A DNA stretch of 64,000 nucleotides from the NCBI GenBank assembly GCA_040007095.1, contig JBDTVS010000058.1:62001-126000 (forward strand), written 5' to 3'. Positions 1 through 7,987 of this stretch are shown in pieces; the stretch's first letter is position 1; each line of letters starts with the position of its first letter. Under the pieces are notes generated by a model. It was not told the DNA's origin, made no database searches, and saw only the letters and a program-made list of their open reading frames with translations. This DNA comes from JBDTVS01 sp040007095. GTDB taxonomy: Bacteria; Acidobacteriota; Vicinamibacteria; Vicinamibacterales; CAVVIG01. Made by a program: the position numbers and the translations under genes.

Positions 1-485
1 AGAACGATCCTCACAACAACCAACAGAACAATCAACAAAACAACCAGCAGAACAATTCGCACAACAACCAGCAGAACGACCCTCGCAACAACCAACAAAA
101 CGATTCTCACAACAGTCAACAGAACACTCAGCAGAGTGATCCTCACGACAACCACCCGGATCTGCACCAGGAGCCATCCAAGGACGTCCGCAAGGATGCG
201 CCGAGCGACCTGCACCAAGATCCGCCCAAGGATGTCCGTCAGGACTCCTACAAGGATGTCCGCAAGGATTCACCCAACGACGTACGCAAGGATCCGCCAA
301 AGGATGTGACATCCAACGATCTGCACAAGGATCCGCCTAAGGATGCGCGCCAGGACCCCTACAAGGATCTCCGCAAGGATTCATTCAGCGACAGGCGCAA
401 GGACTCACCCAAGGATGCGCACCAGGATTCATCCAAGAATGTTCGCAAAGATGCGCCCAAGGACGGCAACGACCACAAGGATGAT
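1..485 (+). repeat. Degenerate 24-bp tandem repeat tract
   Basis: Two successive arrays share a 24-bp (8-codon) period. Positions 1 to about 155 are variants of aacaaccaacagaac. From about 165 to 485 they are variants of aaggatgtccgcaaggat. Units differ at many positions, mostly by changes that conserve the residue class, which suggests selection on the encoded octapeptide rather than a recent DNA expansion. Confidence 0.75.
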
Positions 486-500
486 CAAGGGCGTCATTAG
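3..500 (+). CDS. Low-complexity N/Q-rich then K/D-repeat protein, 5' end outside the window
   Basis: The frame is open from the first bases to a TAG at 498-500, so only the C-terminal ~165 residues are seen. The first ~50 residues are almost wholly Asn, Gln, His, Asp and Pro in eight-residue blocks such as NDPHNNQQ. The rest is built of degenerate octapeptides of the type KDVRKDSP and KDARQDPY, which are highly charged, and it ends KDDQGRH. There is no hydrophobic segment. Function is unknown. The Asn/Gln block resembles prion-like or aggregation-prone sequence, and the Lys/Asp block should be disordered. A non-coding repeat tract is possible, but the 24-bp period keeps one frame open over its whole length, which favours coding. 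It lies 58 bp upstream of the O-antigen ligase-like gene on the same strand. Confidence 0.6.
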   Translation, partial: NDPHNNQQNNQQNNQQNNSHNNQQNDPRNNQQNDSHNSQQNTQQSDPHDNHPDLHQEPSKDVRKDAPSDLHQDPPKDVRQDSYKDVRKDSPNDVRKDPPKDVTSNDLHKDPPKDARQDPYKDLRKDSFSDRRKDSPKDAHQDSSKNVRKDAPKDGNDHKDDQGRH

Positions 501-558
501 TGGCGCACTGTTCGTCCTCCGTCTGAAAAGACGTGCTGGGTGCTAAGCTGAGGCCCTC

Positions 559-3279
559 ATGGGGCGCTCCGCGCTACTACTTGGCCTGCTGACACTTGCC
601 GTCGGGTACGCCGTTGTCACCCATGGTGGCGACGTACCCGACGATTCGTACAGGTCCCTCCTGTTCGTCGGCCTGACCGCCATCGTCGGTGCCCTGACCG
701 TATTCCGCGTCAAACTCTTTTCAACACCCGAGCGCACCCTCGACATCGCGATCTTTGCTTTTCCCGTCTATGTCGCCTTCCAGCTCGTGCCTCTCCCGTT
801 GGCCTTGCTGCATGTCGTATCCCCTGTTCGCGCCGAAGTTACAGAGGCCCTAGGGGGCGTTATGGCGCTCCCGCGTTTTGCACCGCTAACGATCTCACCT
901 GCCACCACGTGGGTGTATCTGTCGCGGATTACCGGCTACGCCCTCATCTTTCTTCTCGTGCGTCAGATCGCCCGCAGGTCCAGGTTCAGCGTCTGGACGC
1001 CAGCCATCCCCTTGATAGTCATCGGAGCATTGGAGACGGCGTGGGCGCTGACGTTATCCCAGGTAGAAGGCACGCCGTTCGCCGGCACGTATCAAAGCAG
1101 GAACCATTTCGCGGGCCTGCTCGAGATGATCCTGCCGTTTGCGCTCGCGTACGGCTTCGCTCTTCTTTCTCGTGACCACCGTCGAAGCAGCCTCCCCGGT
1201 GTGGCGATCGTCGGTGCGTTCGTCCTCTTCGCAGCCGCGGCCGCAATGTTCGTCGCCATCACGCTGTCTGTCTCCAAGATGGGACTGTTCTCCTCGCTCG
1301 GATCGCTGTTCGTGATGGGCATCCTGGGAATGCAATGGCGGCCTTCCAAGGGACCCCGGTGGCCGGTGGTCGCGGGACTTGTCGTGCTCGGCCTTTGCGC
1401 CATCGTCTTCCTGACGCCCACCAAGTTCGTGGAGCAGTTCGGAGCAGTCCTTTCGGATCGGACGACGGAGGGACGGCTACCGATTGCGAAAGACACGCTG
1501 CGGCTGTTCGCGGCCTACCCGATCTTCGGCTGCGGCCTCGGCGCTTTCTATCCGGGGCTGACGCGTTACCAGGTCTCGGGGTTGCACGTCGCCTGGGTGA
1601 ACGCGCACAACGACTACCTGCAGCTCCTCTCGGAACTGGGCGTCATCGGATTCCTGATTCCGGCCGTGCTCGTCTGCACCGTGTTCACCCGCAGTGTGCT
1701 CACGGCTCTCTCGAGAAGCGCGTCGGAGACGTGGGAACCCGGTTCCGTCGACCACCGCGAAAGGCGGTTCCTCGGCCTGGGCTGTGCGGGTGGCCTCACG
1801 GCGATTCTGATTCACAGCGCCGGCGACTACAACACCTACGTCCTGTCCAATGCGATGGTGTTGGCGTGGATCATGGGAATCGCGGCAAGCCTTTCTCCCG
1901 TCAAGAGGCTCCGTACGCAACACTCGAGCCTTTCAGCCGCTCTCCTCTCCAGCATTCCCAATGTTCTCCGAGGCGGCGCGCGGGATCCTCGCCGCGTGCC
2001 GATCGAGGCCGCTGGTTTCGGCAGCCGGATTTCTCTAACAGGTTCGTCGCTCGTGCTTGCTCTTGGCGCCATCTTGAGCCTGTATGCAGGGGGCTGGTTG
2101 GTGTTCCTCAACTCCTTTCACGACGACTTGTCGGCTGAACAAAAGTTCTGCCGGTTCGGAATCTGCGACACCGACGCCGCCGTGGCCGTCATACAACGCG
2201 AGCACGGCCGCCGCTCCGACGAGACGCTGAAAGCCGCTCGATTCCTCGAATACCTGGCGCGCGATCCGGCGTCGCCTTCCCGTTGGGACGATGTGGGCGA
2301 GTCGATGCAGAAGGGGGACCGAACACTGGCGGCACGCTACAGCTTTGCCAGGTCGGTCGCGCTCGGTCCAAATTCGCCGGCGACGTTGCTGATGGCGGCC
2401 GACTTTCACTTCGACATCGGGGAGACCCGCACCGCGTTCGATTTTCTGTCGCGCACTCTGCGGGTTGGCAGCGACGAGATCGCCAAAGTGGTTGCTATCG
2501 ATCTCGAGTTCAGAAAGATCCCCGTGGGCGAGGCACTGCGCGCGGTCTCGCCAACCCGGAGGTTTTCGCGCATCTATTGGGAGGAACTAAGCAGCGCGGA
2601 AACGGATGCGCCGGAGAAGACGGCCACTCTCTGGGAATGGATGGTGTCACGCGGATACGGTGACGACCAACTGGCGTGCAAGCACACCAACTTCTTGCTG
2701 GGTGCCAACCGTCCGGGACTCGCCTGGCAGTCCTGGGCGCTCTACGCCGGCGAGCGAAGCAAGGGATATCCGGACACAAATCGGATCTTCAACGGGGACT
2801 TCGAATCGGATCCGACTGGTTGCAGGTTCGACTGGACGATCCAGCCAACGGGCGGAGCGGCGATCGAGTTCGATCGCAGCGTAGCGTATTCAGGCGGGCG
2901 TTCGCTGCGGGTTCAGTTCGACGGGACGGCGAACCCGAGCGACGTGGGAATGGAAGAGGAGGTCGGTCTCGAACCCGGGAGATATCGATTGAGCGGTTAC
3001 ATTCGAACGAAGGAGCTGTCGACCGACGAGGGAGTGTTTCTCGGCGTTGTCAACGCGGACAAGCGAGCGCCGATCAACGCGGTGACCGAGACATTGCGCG
3101 GCACGAATGGGTGGACCCGGGTCGAAAGCGTGTTCGACGCGCCGTCGGAGGGGGGACTGGTTAGAGTGCTCCTAACTCGAAAGCCCTCGCTGAAGTTCGA
3201 CAGTTTGCTTCAAGGCACGGCCTGGCTTGACCGAGTGAGCATTAGGCCTCAGGGGTTGGAACCGACCACGAAAGAGTGA
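559..3279 (+). CDS. O-antigen ligase/polymerase-family membrane protein with repeat region and C-terminal carbohydrate-binding-like domain
   Basis: 906 aa. About ten hydrophobic segments fill residues 5-450. They carry an O-antigen ligase (Wzy_C/WaaL superfamily) core with the loop motif NAHNDYLQLLSELG around residues 349-362. Enzymes of this family transfer or polymerise undecaprenyl-linked glycans on the periplasmic side of the inner membrane. One more membrane segment lies near residue 500. Residues ~530-735 are soluble and look TPR-like. From residue ~741 (NRIFNGDFESD) the sequence resembles CBM_4_9-like beta-sandwich modules that bind carbohydrate. A GAGG ribosome site lies 5 bp before the ATG. 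Family members are usually 400-450 aa, so the soluble half is an extension. It could be the ligase or a second polymerase, since another Wzy-like gene lies at 10.2-11.6 kb. Confidence 0.85.
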   Translation: MGRSALLLGLLTLAVGYAVVTHGGDVPDDSYRSLLFVGLTAIVGALTVFRVKLFSTPERTLDIAIFAFPVYVAFQLVPLPLALLHVVSPVRAEVTEALGGVMALPRFAPLTISPATTWVYLSRITGYALIFLLVRQIARRSRFSVWTPAIPLIVIGALETAWALTLSQVEGTPFAGTYQSRNHFAGLLEMILPFALAYGFALLSRDHRRSSLPGVAIVGAFVLFAAAAAMFVAITLSVSKMGLFSSLGSLFVMGILGMQWRPSKGPRWPVVAGLVVLGLCAIVFLTPTKFVEQFGAVLSDRTTEGRLPIAKDTLRLFAAYPIFGCGLGAFYPGLTRYQVSGLHVAWVNAHNDYLQLLSELGVIGFLIPAVLVCTVFTRSVLTALSRSASETWEPGSVDHRERRFLGLGCAGGLTAILIHSAGDYNTYVLSNAMVLAWIMGIAASLSPVKRLRTQHSSLSAALLSSIPNVLRGGARDPRRVPIEAAGFGSRISLTGSSLVLALGAILSLYAGGWLVFLNSFHDDLSAEQKFCRFGICDTDAAVAVIQREHGRRSDETLKAARFLEYLARDPASPSRWDDVGESMQKGDRTLAARYSFARSVALGPNSPATLLMAADFHFDIGETRTAFDFLSRTLRVGSDEIAKVVAIDLEFRKIPVGEALRAVSPTRRFSRIYWEELSSAETDAPEKTATLWEWMVSRGYGDDQLACKHTNFLLGANRPGLAWQSWALYAGERSKGYPDTNRIFNGDFESDPTGCRFDWTIQPTGGAAIEFDRSVAYSGGRSLRVQFDGTANPSDVGMEEEVGLEPGRYRLSGYIRTKELSTDEGVFLGVVNADKRAPINAVTETLRGTNGWTRVESVFDAPSEGGLVRVLLTRKPSLKFDSLLQGTAWLDRVSIRPQGLEPTTKE

Positions 3280-3369
3280 TGGGCGATGGCCGGGCCAGTC
3301 GCTCAACGCCATGATCCGACCAGCTTGAAGCTCAGCGTGCTCAGCAACCCGCAGTTCACGTGGTAAATC

Positions 3370-3398
3370 AATCAGCCCTGTCTCGACCGACCTATAAT
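3370..3398 (+). promoter_or_regulatory. Candidate promoter with consensus -10
   Basis: A perfect TATAAT lies at 3393-3398 in the 192-bp gap before the GT2 gene, about 75 bp from its start. The -35 region around 3370 (aatcag) is poor, so this is a candidate only. It would separate the GT2/WxcM pair from the ligase-like gene. Confidence 0.3.
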
Positions 3399-3471
3399 GG
3401 GCTGCGCTAATGTGCCTGAACGGGGTAGACGCAAATGAAGCCGCTGGGATGGCAGATATAGCACTGAACCG

Positions 3472-4404
3472 GTGATGCTGAGTCTAGTCATTCCTGTCTT
3501 CAAGAATGAGCGCTCGATTCCGGACTTGGTCGAGGCAGTGGGAGAACTTGCCCGCTGTCTGCCTGGCGGTTTCGAGGCGATATTCGTAGACGACGGTGGG
3601 CCTGATCGAAGCCGCCAACTGCTGGCAAATCTGCTTCCAAGCGCTGGATTTCGAGCGCGGCTCGTCATGCTCTCACGAAACTTCGGGTCGTTCGCGGCAA
3701 TTCGAGCTGGTCTTGCCGAGGGTTCCGGTGACTATTTCGCCGTCATGTCTGCAGACCTCCAAGAACCGACGACGATCGTAACTGAGTTCTTGAGGTTGCT
3801 TGAAGGGCAAATGCACGACGTCGTCGTGGGAACCAGGGAGCAGCGAGTCGATCCGCTGTTGAGCCGGGTGGCATCGAGCTTGTTCTGGCGGATTTACCGG
3901 CTCGCGGTTCAACGCGACGTGCCCGCGGGTGGTGTCGATGTCTTCGGCTGCACGCGGGCATTTCGAGACGAAGTTCTCGCGCTATCGGAGAGAAATTCGA
4001 CGCTCGTTGGCCTCATCTTCTGGTTGGGCTGTCGCCGAGCAGAGATTAAATATTCTCGATTGCCTCGGCGCCACGGCGTAAGTGCGTGGTCCTTTTGGCG
4101 AAAGGTACGCTACCTCCTCGACAGCACGTTCGCCTTTTCCGACCTGCCAATCCGCCTTCTGAGTCTGGCAGGGATATCCGGGATGGGGGTGTCACTGCTT
4201 CTTGCGGCGGTCGTCCTTGCGGCAAGAATCAGGGGCAACGTCCAAGTACCAGGTTACACCGCAACAGTCCTTGTTGTGATGTTCTTCGGCGGACTCAACT
4301 CGTTCGGGATCGGTGTCCTCGGCGAGTACCTTTGGCGGACGTTCGAAAATACGAAGCGTCGACCGGATTATGTCGTGCTCAAAACTGAGAATTACGGAGC
4401 ATAG
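3472..4404 (+). CDS. GT2 glycosyltransferase, GtrB/DPM1-like, with two C-terminal membrane helices
   Basis: 310 aa. The N-terminal GT-A fold begins LSLVIPVFKNE, with nucleotide-sugar-binding Asp40-Asp41 (FVDDGG) and the DLQEP signature at 95-99 typical of dolichyl/polyprenyl-phosphate sugar transferases. Two membrane helices follow at about 228-252 and 262-286, the usual GtrB/ArnC arrangement. The expected role is transfer of a sugar from a nucleotide donor to polyprenyl phosphate at the inner membrane, giving a lipid-linked donor for a periplasmic GT-C enzyme. A GT-C candidate lies at 5477-7042. The called start is a GTG directly followed by an ATG, and either could be used. The next gene starts 3 bp after the stop. 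Confidence 0.88.
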   Translation: MMLSLVIPVFKNERSIPDLVEAVGELARCLPGGFEAIFVDDGGPDRSRQLLANLLPSAGFRARLVMLSRNFGSFAAIRAGLAEGSGDYFAVMSADLQEPTTIVTEFLRLLEGQMHDVVVGTREQRVDPLLSRVASSLFWRIYRLAVQRDVPAGGVDVFGCTRAFRDEVLALSERNSTLVGLIFWLGCRRAEIKYSRLPRRHGVSAWSFWRKVRYLLDSTFAFSDLPIRLLSLAGISGMGVSLLLAAVVLAARIRGNVQVPGYTATVLVVMFFGGLNSFGIGVLGEYLWRTFENTKRRPDYVVLKTENYGA

Positions 4405-4407
4405 ATC

Positions 4408-5394
4408 ATGACGCTTGAACGGACGTCCGGTGGCTGGTTCCGGCATCCGGCTGCAATTGTCGAGTCATCACAAATCGGGGAGCGAACGCGCGTATGGGCG
4501 TTCGCCCATGTGTTGCCCGGCGCACGGGTCGGCGCCGACTGCAACATTTGCGACCACGTGTTCGTAGAGAACGAAGTAATAGTGGGCGACCGTGTCACCG
4601 TCAAATGTGGTGTGCAGTTATGGGACGGAGTAACGATTGAGGACGACGTCTTTATTGGCCCAAACGCCACTTTCACGAATGATATCTTCCCTCGCAGTCG
4701 GATTCAGCAGAAGAGGCCTACGCCCACTGTCTTGCGACGTGGTGCTTCGATCGGTGCCAATGCAACTGTCGTTTGTGGCGTGACTATTGGGGCGAACGCA
4801 ATGGTTGGCTCGGGTGCGGTAGTTACGCACAATGTCCCGGCTAATGCCATCGTCGTTGGCAATCCCGCGTTCATCCATGGCTACGTTGCCGTTGAGAAGG
4901 GGGTTCAGGCGCCAGAGACGGCGCTTCCTGTCGAACCTTTCCAGACGCTTGCCGTCGGGGGCGTTACGATGTACCGATTGCCGGAGTTCGCTGACCTTCG
5001 GGGCGGCTTGGTAGTAGGGGAAATCGGCAAGCAGCTGCCGTTTGAGCCGAAGCGTTTCTTTGTGGTACACGCCGTCCCTACCCGCCAAGCACGCGGCGAG
5101 CATGCACACCGAAACATTCACCAGTTTATTGTGTGCCTACACGGCGAATGCTCCGTTGTCATCGACGACGGGTTCGCACGCCAAGAAATTCGGCTATCCG
5201 AGTTGTGTGTCGGCGTCCACGTCCCGCCCATGGTGTGGGCGGTCCAGTACAAGTTCTCGCCGGATGCACTGGTTCTTGTCTTGGCGTCGGGCATTTACGA
5301 CGCTGCGGAGTACGTCCGCGATTACGACGAGTTTATCGCACTTGCCACTGATAGCCGAGTAAGGGGGATGGAGAATACAGATTCTGCCCGATGA
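4408..5394 (+). CDS. WxcM-like bifunctional sugar N-acetyltransferase / dTDP-hexose 3,4-ketoisomerase
   Basis: 328 aa in two domains. Residues ~10-160 are hexapeptide repeats of a left-handed beta-helix acyltransferase (for example VGDRVTVKCG and GANAMVGSGAVV). Residues ~190-310 are a cupin of the FdtA/WxcM C-terminal family with the motif RGEHAHRNIHQF (His232 and His234), the region that holds the catalytic histidines in FdtA ketoisomerases. WxcM and FdtD proteins combine 3,4-ketoisomerisation of dTDP-4-keto-6-deoxyglucose with N-acetylation of the later 3-amino sugar. A DegT aminotransferase that could supply the middle step is at 31916-33013. RmlA and RmlB are not in the window. The gene follows the GT2 gene by 3 bp and is probably cotranscribed with it. 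Confidence 0.88.
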   Translation: MTLERTSGGWFRHPAAIVESSQIGERTRVWAFAHVLPGARVGADCNICDHVFVENEVIVGDRVTVKCGVQLWDGVTIEDDVFIGPNATFTNDIFPRSRIQQKRPTPTVLRRGASIGANATVVCGVTIGANAMVGSGAVVTHNVPANAIVVGNPAFIHGYVAVEKGVQAPETALPVEPFQTLAVGGVTMYRLPEFADLRGGLVVGEIGKQLPFEPKRFFVVHAVPTRQARGEHAHRNIHQFIVCLHGECSVVIDDGFARQEIRLSELCVGVHVPPMVWAVQYKFSPDALVLVLASGIYDAAEYVRDYDEFIALATDSRVRGMENTDSAR

Positions 5395-5476
5395 GACGCA
5401 GGAATTCCGGATCAGACTGAAGACGAGAGCGCTCGCCGGGGCCTCACCGTTCCTCGCGATCGAGCAGGCATAGCAG

Positions 5477-7042
5477 CTACGGGGGTGGGCGGATCGCGGT
5501 GGGAACCTTGTGGGGCCAATGTGAATAGAGCTCGTAGCGCCGTGGCTTGGTCGGCACGCGGGAGAGGAATGCGGCCTGTGCCGACGGCAGCGTGAACTGA
5601 TCGATGAGATGCCAACCCAGAGCGGCAAAGAACTCGCGGCGGTTCGTGGACTCACCCTCATTGACGAGCGCGTAGTCGAGGTCGGCGAACATGGCGGCCT
5701 CCGCGTCGGAGCCGATATACCCGTAAGGGCGCACCATCCTCCAGCCGAATTGCCGACCGACGTAGTAGAACTCCCATGGCTCGAGATAAATCCGCTGAAA
5801 ACGGAGTTCAGGCAGGCGCGCCGCGGCTTCTACGAGTAACTCGGGACTACGGGCGTGCCGAGCGGCGAGCGCCAACGCCGGCCGAGCGACCAGTGAGATG
5901 CCCCCGGCCCAGACAACCGCAATGGCCATGACGGCCGCGCCCCACGAGCGTAACCAGGAGACTGCCGCCACGCGCCAGCCCTCCCCTATCAGACCGATCA
6001 GGTACGGCAAGAGGTACACGACACGGTGGACATACACATGAGTCGGGAGGATCGAAATGGTAGCAACGGCGGCGGAGATGGCAAGGACCCGGTTTCTACG
6101 GTTAAAGGCCGCGGCCACTGCTGCGATCGGTAGACACGGGCTCTGCTCGTAGGAAAGCACTAAATTCAAGACAGAGGCGGGGAAGTAGGTCCAGGGGCTC
6201 CCGGAGTCGGAATTGGCCTGCTTCGAGACGAGGGCGTCTGCCGCCAGTGAGGGGAGTTGATTCCAAACGGGGACCAGGCACAGCGCGAGGCTGATCAGCC
6301 CTCCGGCCGCGAAGGCCAAGCACCACCGCAGCATTGTTCGCTTCGGAACACGCAGCGGGGCGCACACTAGAATCCCCTCCGCGGCGACGAGAGGAAGTAA
6401 GAAGATCCCGGATGGCCAGACGAAACAGGCCACCACCAACAAACCGCCAAGCACAGCCCAACATCGCGAGACACCGCCACTGTCTACCGAGGTGATTTGC
6501 CTGCGCCTCAGTACGACGCAGGCCGCCATTACCAGCGCGATGACAAAGCAGTCGACGCGTCCACCGCGATAGCCTTGCACAAAGATCGGATCGAGGAATA
6601 AAGTTACGGCAAGGACCAGTGCCGGGACGATCCGGACGCGCCGAGAGCGTAGCCATAGGAAAGTGAAGTACCCCGCGACAAGAGCGCCCAGCAGGGTCGA
6701 TAGCCGCGGTCCAACATTGGACGGGGCGAGCCAGCGGTACGCGCGCTCCTGTAGGATCGGTCCGAGGTAATTGACGAAGGCTACAGGACGCTGCTTGGCG
6801 GTCCAGTTGAGGGACCACGTCGGATCGGGTGCGACGACGCTTCGGCCGAGATCCACAATCTGCACTTCATCCTGCCAGATCGTCGGCGAGATCGTGATCG
6901 TCAAGAGATGAACGGAAGCCAAGAGGGCGAGCGTCACTATCGGCAGCCAGGGGCGCCGATTGAGCGTGAGCGTGCCGACTCGGTACAGTCGGACGATCAG
7001 CCCGGGTGGTTGGTCTGGCGTCGGAAGCCGGTGCCGCCGCAT
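5477..7042 (-). CDS. GT-C-type integral membrane glycosyltransferase (ArnT/GT39-like)
   Basis: 521 aa with about ten hydrophobic segments. The first lies at ~33-52 and is followed by the Asp-Glu pair of the first external loop (WQDEVQ, Asp58-Glu59), the catalytic signature of GT-C enzymes using polyprenyl-phosphate sugars. The C-terminal ~130 residues are soluble. No better family name is visible. It is convergent with the WxcM-like gene, 82 bp away. It could use the lipid-linked sugar made by the GtrB-like protein at 3472-4404 to modify the glycan outside the membrane. That pairing is inferred from family knowledge and proximity. Confidence 0.75.
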   Translation of the reverse strand: MRRHRLPTPDQPPGLIVRLYRVGTLTLNRRPWLPIVTLALLASVHLLTITISPTIWQDEVQIVDLGRSVVAPDPTWSLNWTAKQRPVAFVNYLGPILQERAYRWLAPSNVGPRLSTLLGALVAGYFTFLWLRSRRVRIVPALVLAVTLFLDPIFVQGYRGGRVDCFVIALVMAACVVLRRRQITSVDSGGVSRCWAVLGGLLVVACFVWPSGIFLLPLVAAEGILVCAPLRVPKRTMLRWCLAFAAGGLISLALCLVPVWNQLPSLAADALVSKQANSDSGSPWTYFPASVLNLVLSYEQSPCLPIAAVAAAFNRRNRVLAISAAVATISILPTHVYVHRVVYLLPYLIGLIGEGWRVAAVSWLRSWGAAVMAIAVVWAGGISLVARPALALAARHARSPELLVEAAARLPELRFQRIYLEPWEFYYVGRQFGWRMVRPYGYIGSDAEAAMFADLDYALVNEGESTNRREFFAALGWHLIDQFTLPSAQAAFLSRVPTKPRRYELYSHWPHKVPTAIRPPP

Positions 7043-7107
7043 TTTATCCGATAGAGGTGACCGTCCAAGGCCCAGGACCTGCTGTCAAGTACTGAACCGG
7101 TAGACTG

Positions 7108-7302
7108 TCACAGTCTCTCATGAAGAGATCCATTCGATCGGTTCGGATTGGCAAGCATTGTTCGGAACCGATCGAGCCACTGAATCTGGGCGGCGAAATA
7201 TAGTTCTTGCGGAATGCCAAGGCAAGGTCGTCCTTTCGTATCCCCGTTCACAAGGACGAGAACTGCGGTCCTGAAAAGCCAATCACCTCTGAATGGTGTC
7301 AT
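7108..7302 (-). CDS. Small ORF overlapping the ydcF-like stop (uncertain)
   Basis: 64 aa, no recognised domain. Its ATG overlaps the TGA of the YdcF-like gene in an ATGA arrangement (7299-7302), the usual geometry of translational coupling and the only reason to report it. The product has a short hydrophobic stretch near residues 12-19 and no other clear feature. The inverted repeat at 7135-7174 lies inside it, which argues against strong coding constraint. It may equally be chance. Confidence 0.3.
   Translation of the reverse strand: MTPFRGDWLFRTAVLVLVNGDTKGRPCLGIPQELYFAAQIQWLDRFRTMLANPNRSNGSLHERL
7135..7174. repeat. Perfect 10-bp inverted repeat, 20-base loop
   Basis: CGATCGGTTC at 7135-7144 is matched by GAACCGATCG at 7165-7174. 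It lies in the gap between the YdcF-like and GT-C genes, both on the - strand. No T-tract follows on either strand, so it is not a typical intrinsic terminator. It could be a regulator site or an attenuating hairpin. Confidence 0.45.
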
Positions 7303-7871
7303 CGTTCAGACTTCACTCGGAAACCGAGGGAGGCGTTTAGAAAACCGAACCATTCGTGCGTGACCGCCATCGCATCTGTCCTATTGCGCCACCAGCGTTC
7401 GGGCTCAAATGGATCGTCAGGAGTGAAGCGAACGACCGCTTGGGCGTCGCCCCCGACAAGGCTGTGCCATAGTGCCCTCACGCGTCGAGTGTGATACTTC
7501 GACGTGACCAGGATGACGCGGTCATCAGCCGGATGCAGCTCGCTGGCGATGGCTCGGAGCTCGTCAACCGTGTTCACGGGTCGCTGCGGGAGCACGCGAA
7601 TGTCGTTGCCAGGTACGCCAAGGCGCTCGATCACCTGACGGCTATAGTCGGCTTCGAACGGTCGAACGATTCCCAGGCGCATCAGCGCCAAGTCTTCCTT
7701 GGAGGGCACCGCGCCCTGAGTCAACCATATTTCCTTCGTCCAGCCCTGGCGATATATGCGTGCGGCCTCCATAGCACGGAACGGCAAATGGCCACCCAAC
7801 ACGACCACTGCCCGGGCCGGTTGAAGCGGATCCTCGATCACAAGCCATGTGCCGGCACTCTTCAACGCCAA
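7299..7871 (-). CDS. YdcF/DUF218-family membrane-associated protein
   Basis: 190 aa from the called TTG. The DUF218 signature is clear: AVVVLGGHLPFRAMEAA near the N-terminus, then the nucleotide-fold segments VILVTSKYHTRRV and VTHEWFGFLNASLGF. Family members (YdcF, SanA, ElyC) are linked to envelope and lipid-carrier metabolism, though most have no proven reaction. The reading frame continues upstream of the TTG and encodes a hydrophobic helix (AVSIVSLAVVLTLALLAL), so the true start is probably further out, near 7920-7980, as a non-ATG codon. An ATG at 7977 is out of frame and stops after 13 codons. It lies just downstream of the MauE-TlpA gene. Confidence 0.85.
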   Translation of the reverse strand: MALKSAGTWLVIEDPLQPARAVVVLGGHLPFRAMEAARIYRQGWTKEIWLTQGAVPSKEDLALMRLGIVRPFEADYSRQVIERLGVPGNDIRVLPQRPVNTVDELRAIASELHPADDRVILVTSKYHTRRVRALWHSLVGGDAQAVVRFTPDDPFEPERWWRNRTDAMAVTHEWFGFLNASLGFRVKSER

Positions 7872-7987
7872 CAGCGCCAGCGTTAGTACAACGGCCAGCG
7901 AAACGATCGAAACCGCCAGTCGGCCGCGGAACGCCCTAACCCGGGCCAGCGGCGTACCGGCTGATTCGTTGAAACATTGAAAACAAT

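Noticed and set aside
1..485. Possible CRISPR-like array
   Set aside because: Repeats are contiguous 24-bp units without unique spacers, are degenerate and keep one open frame.
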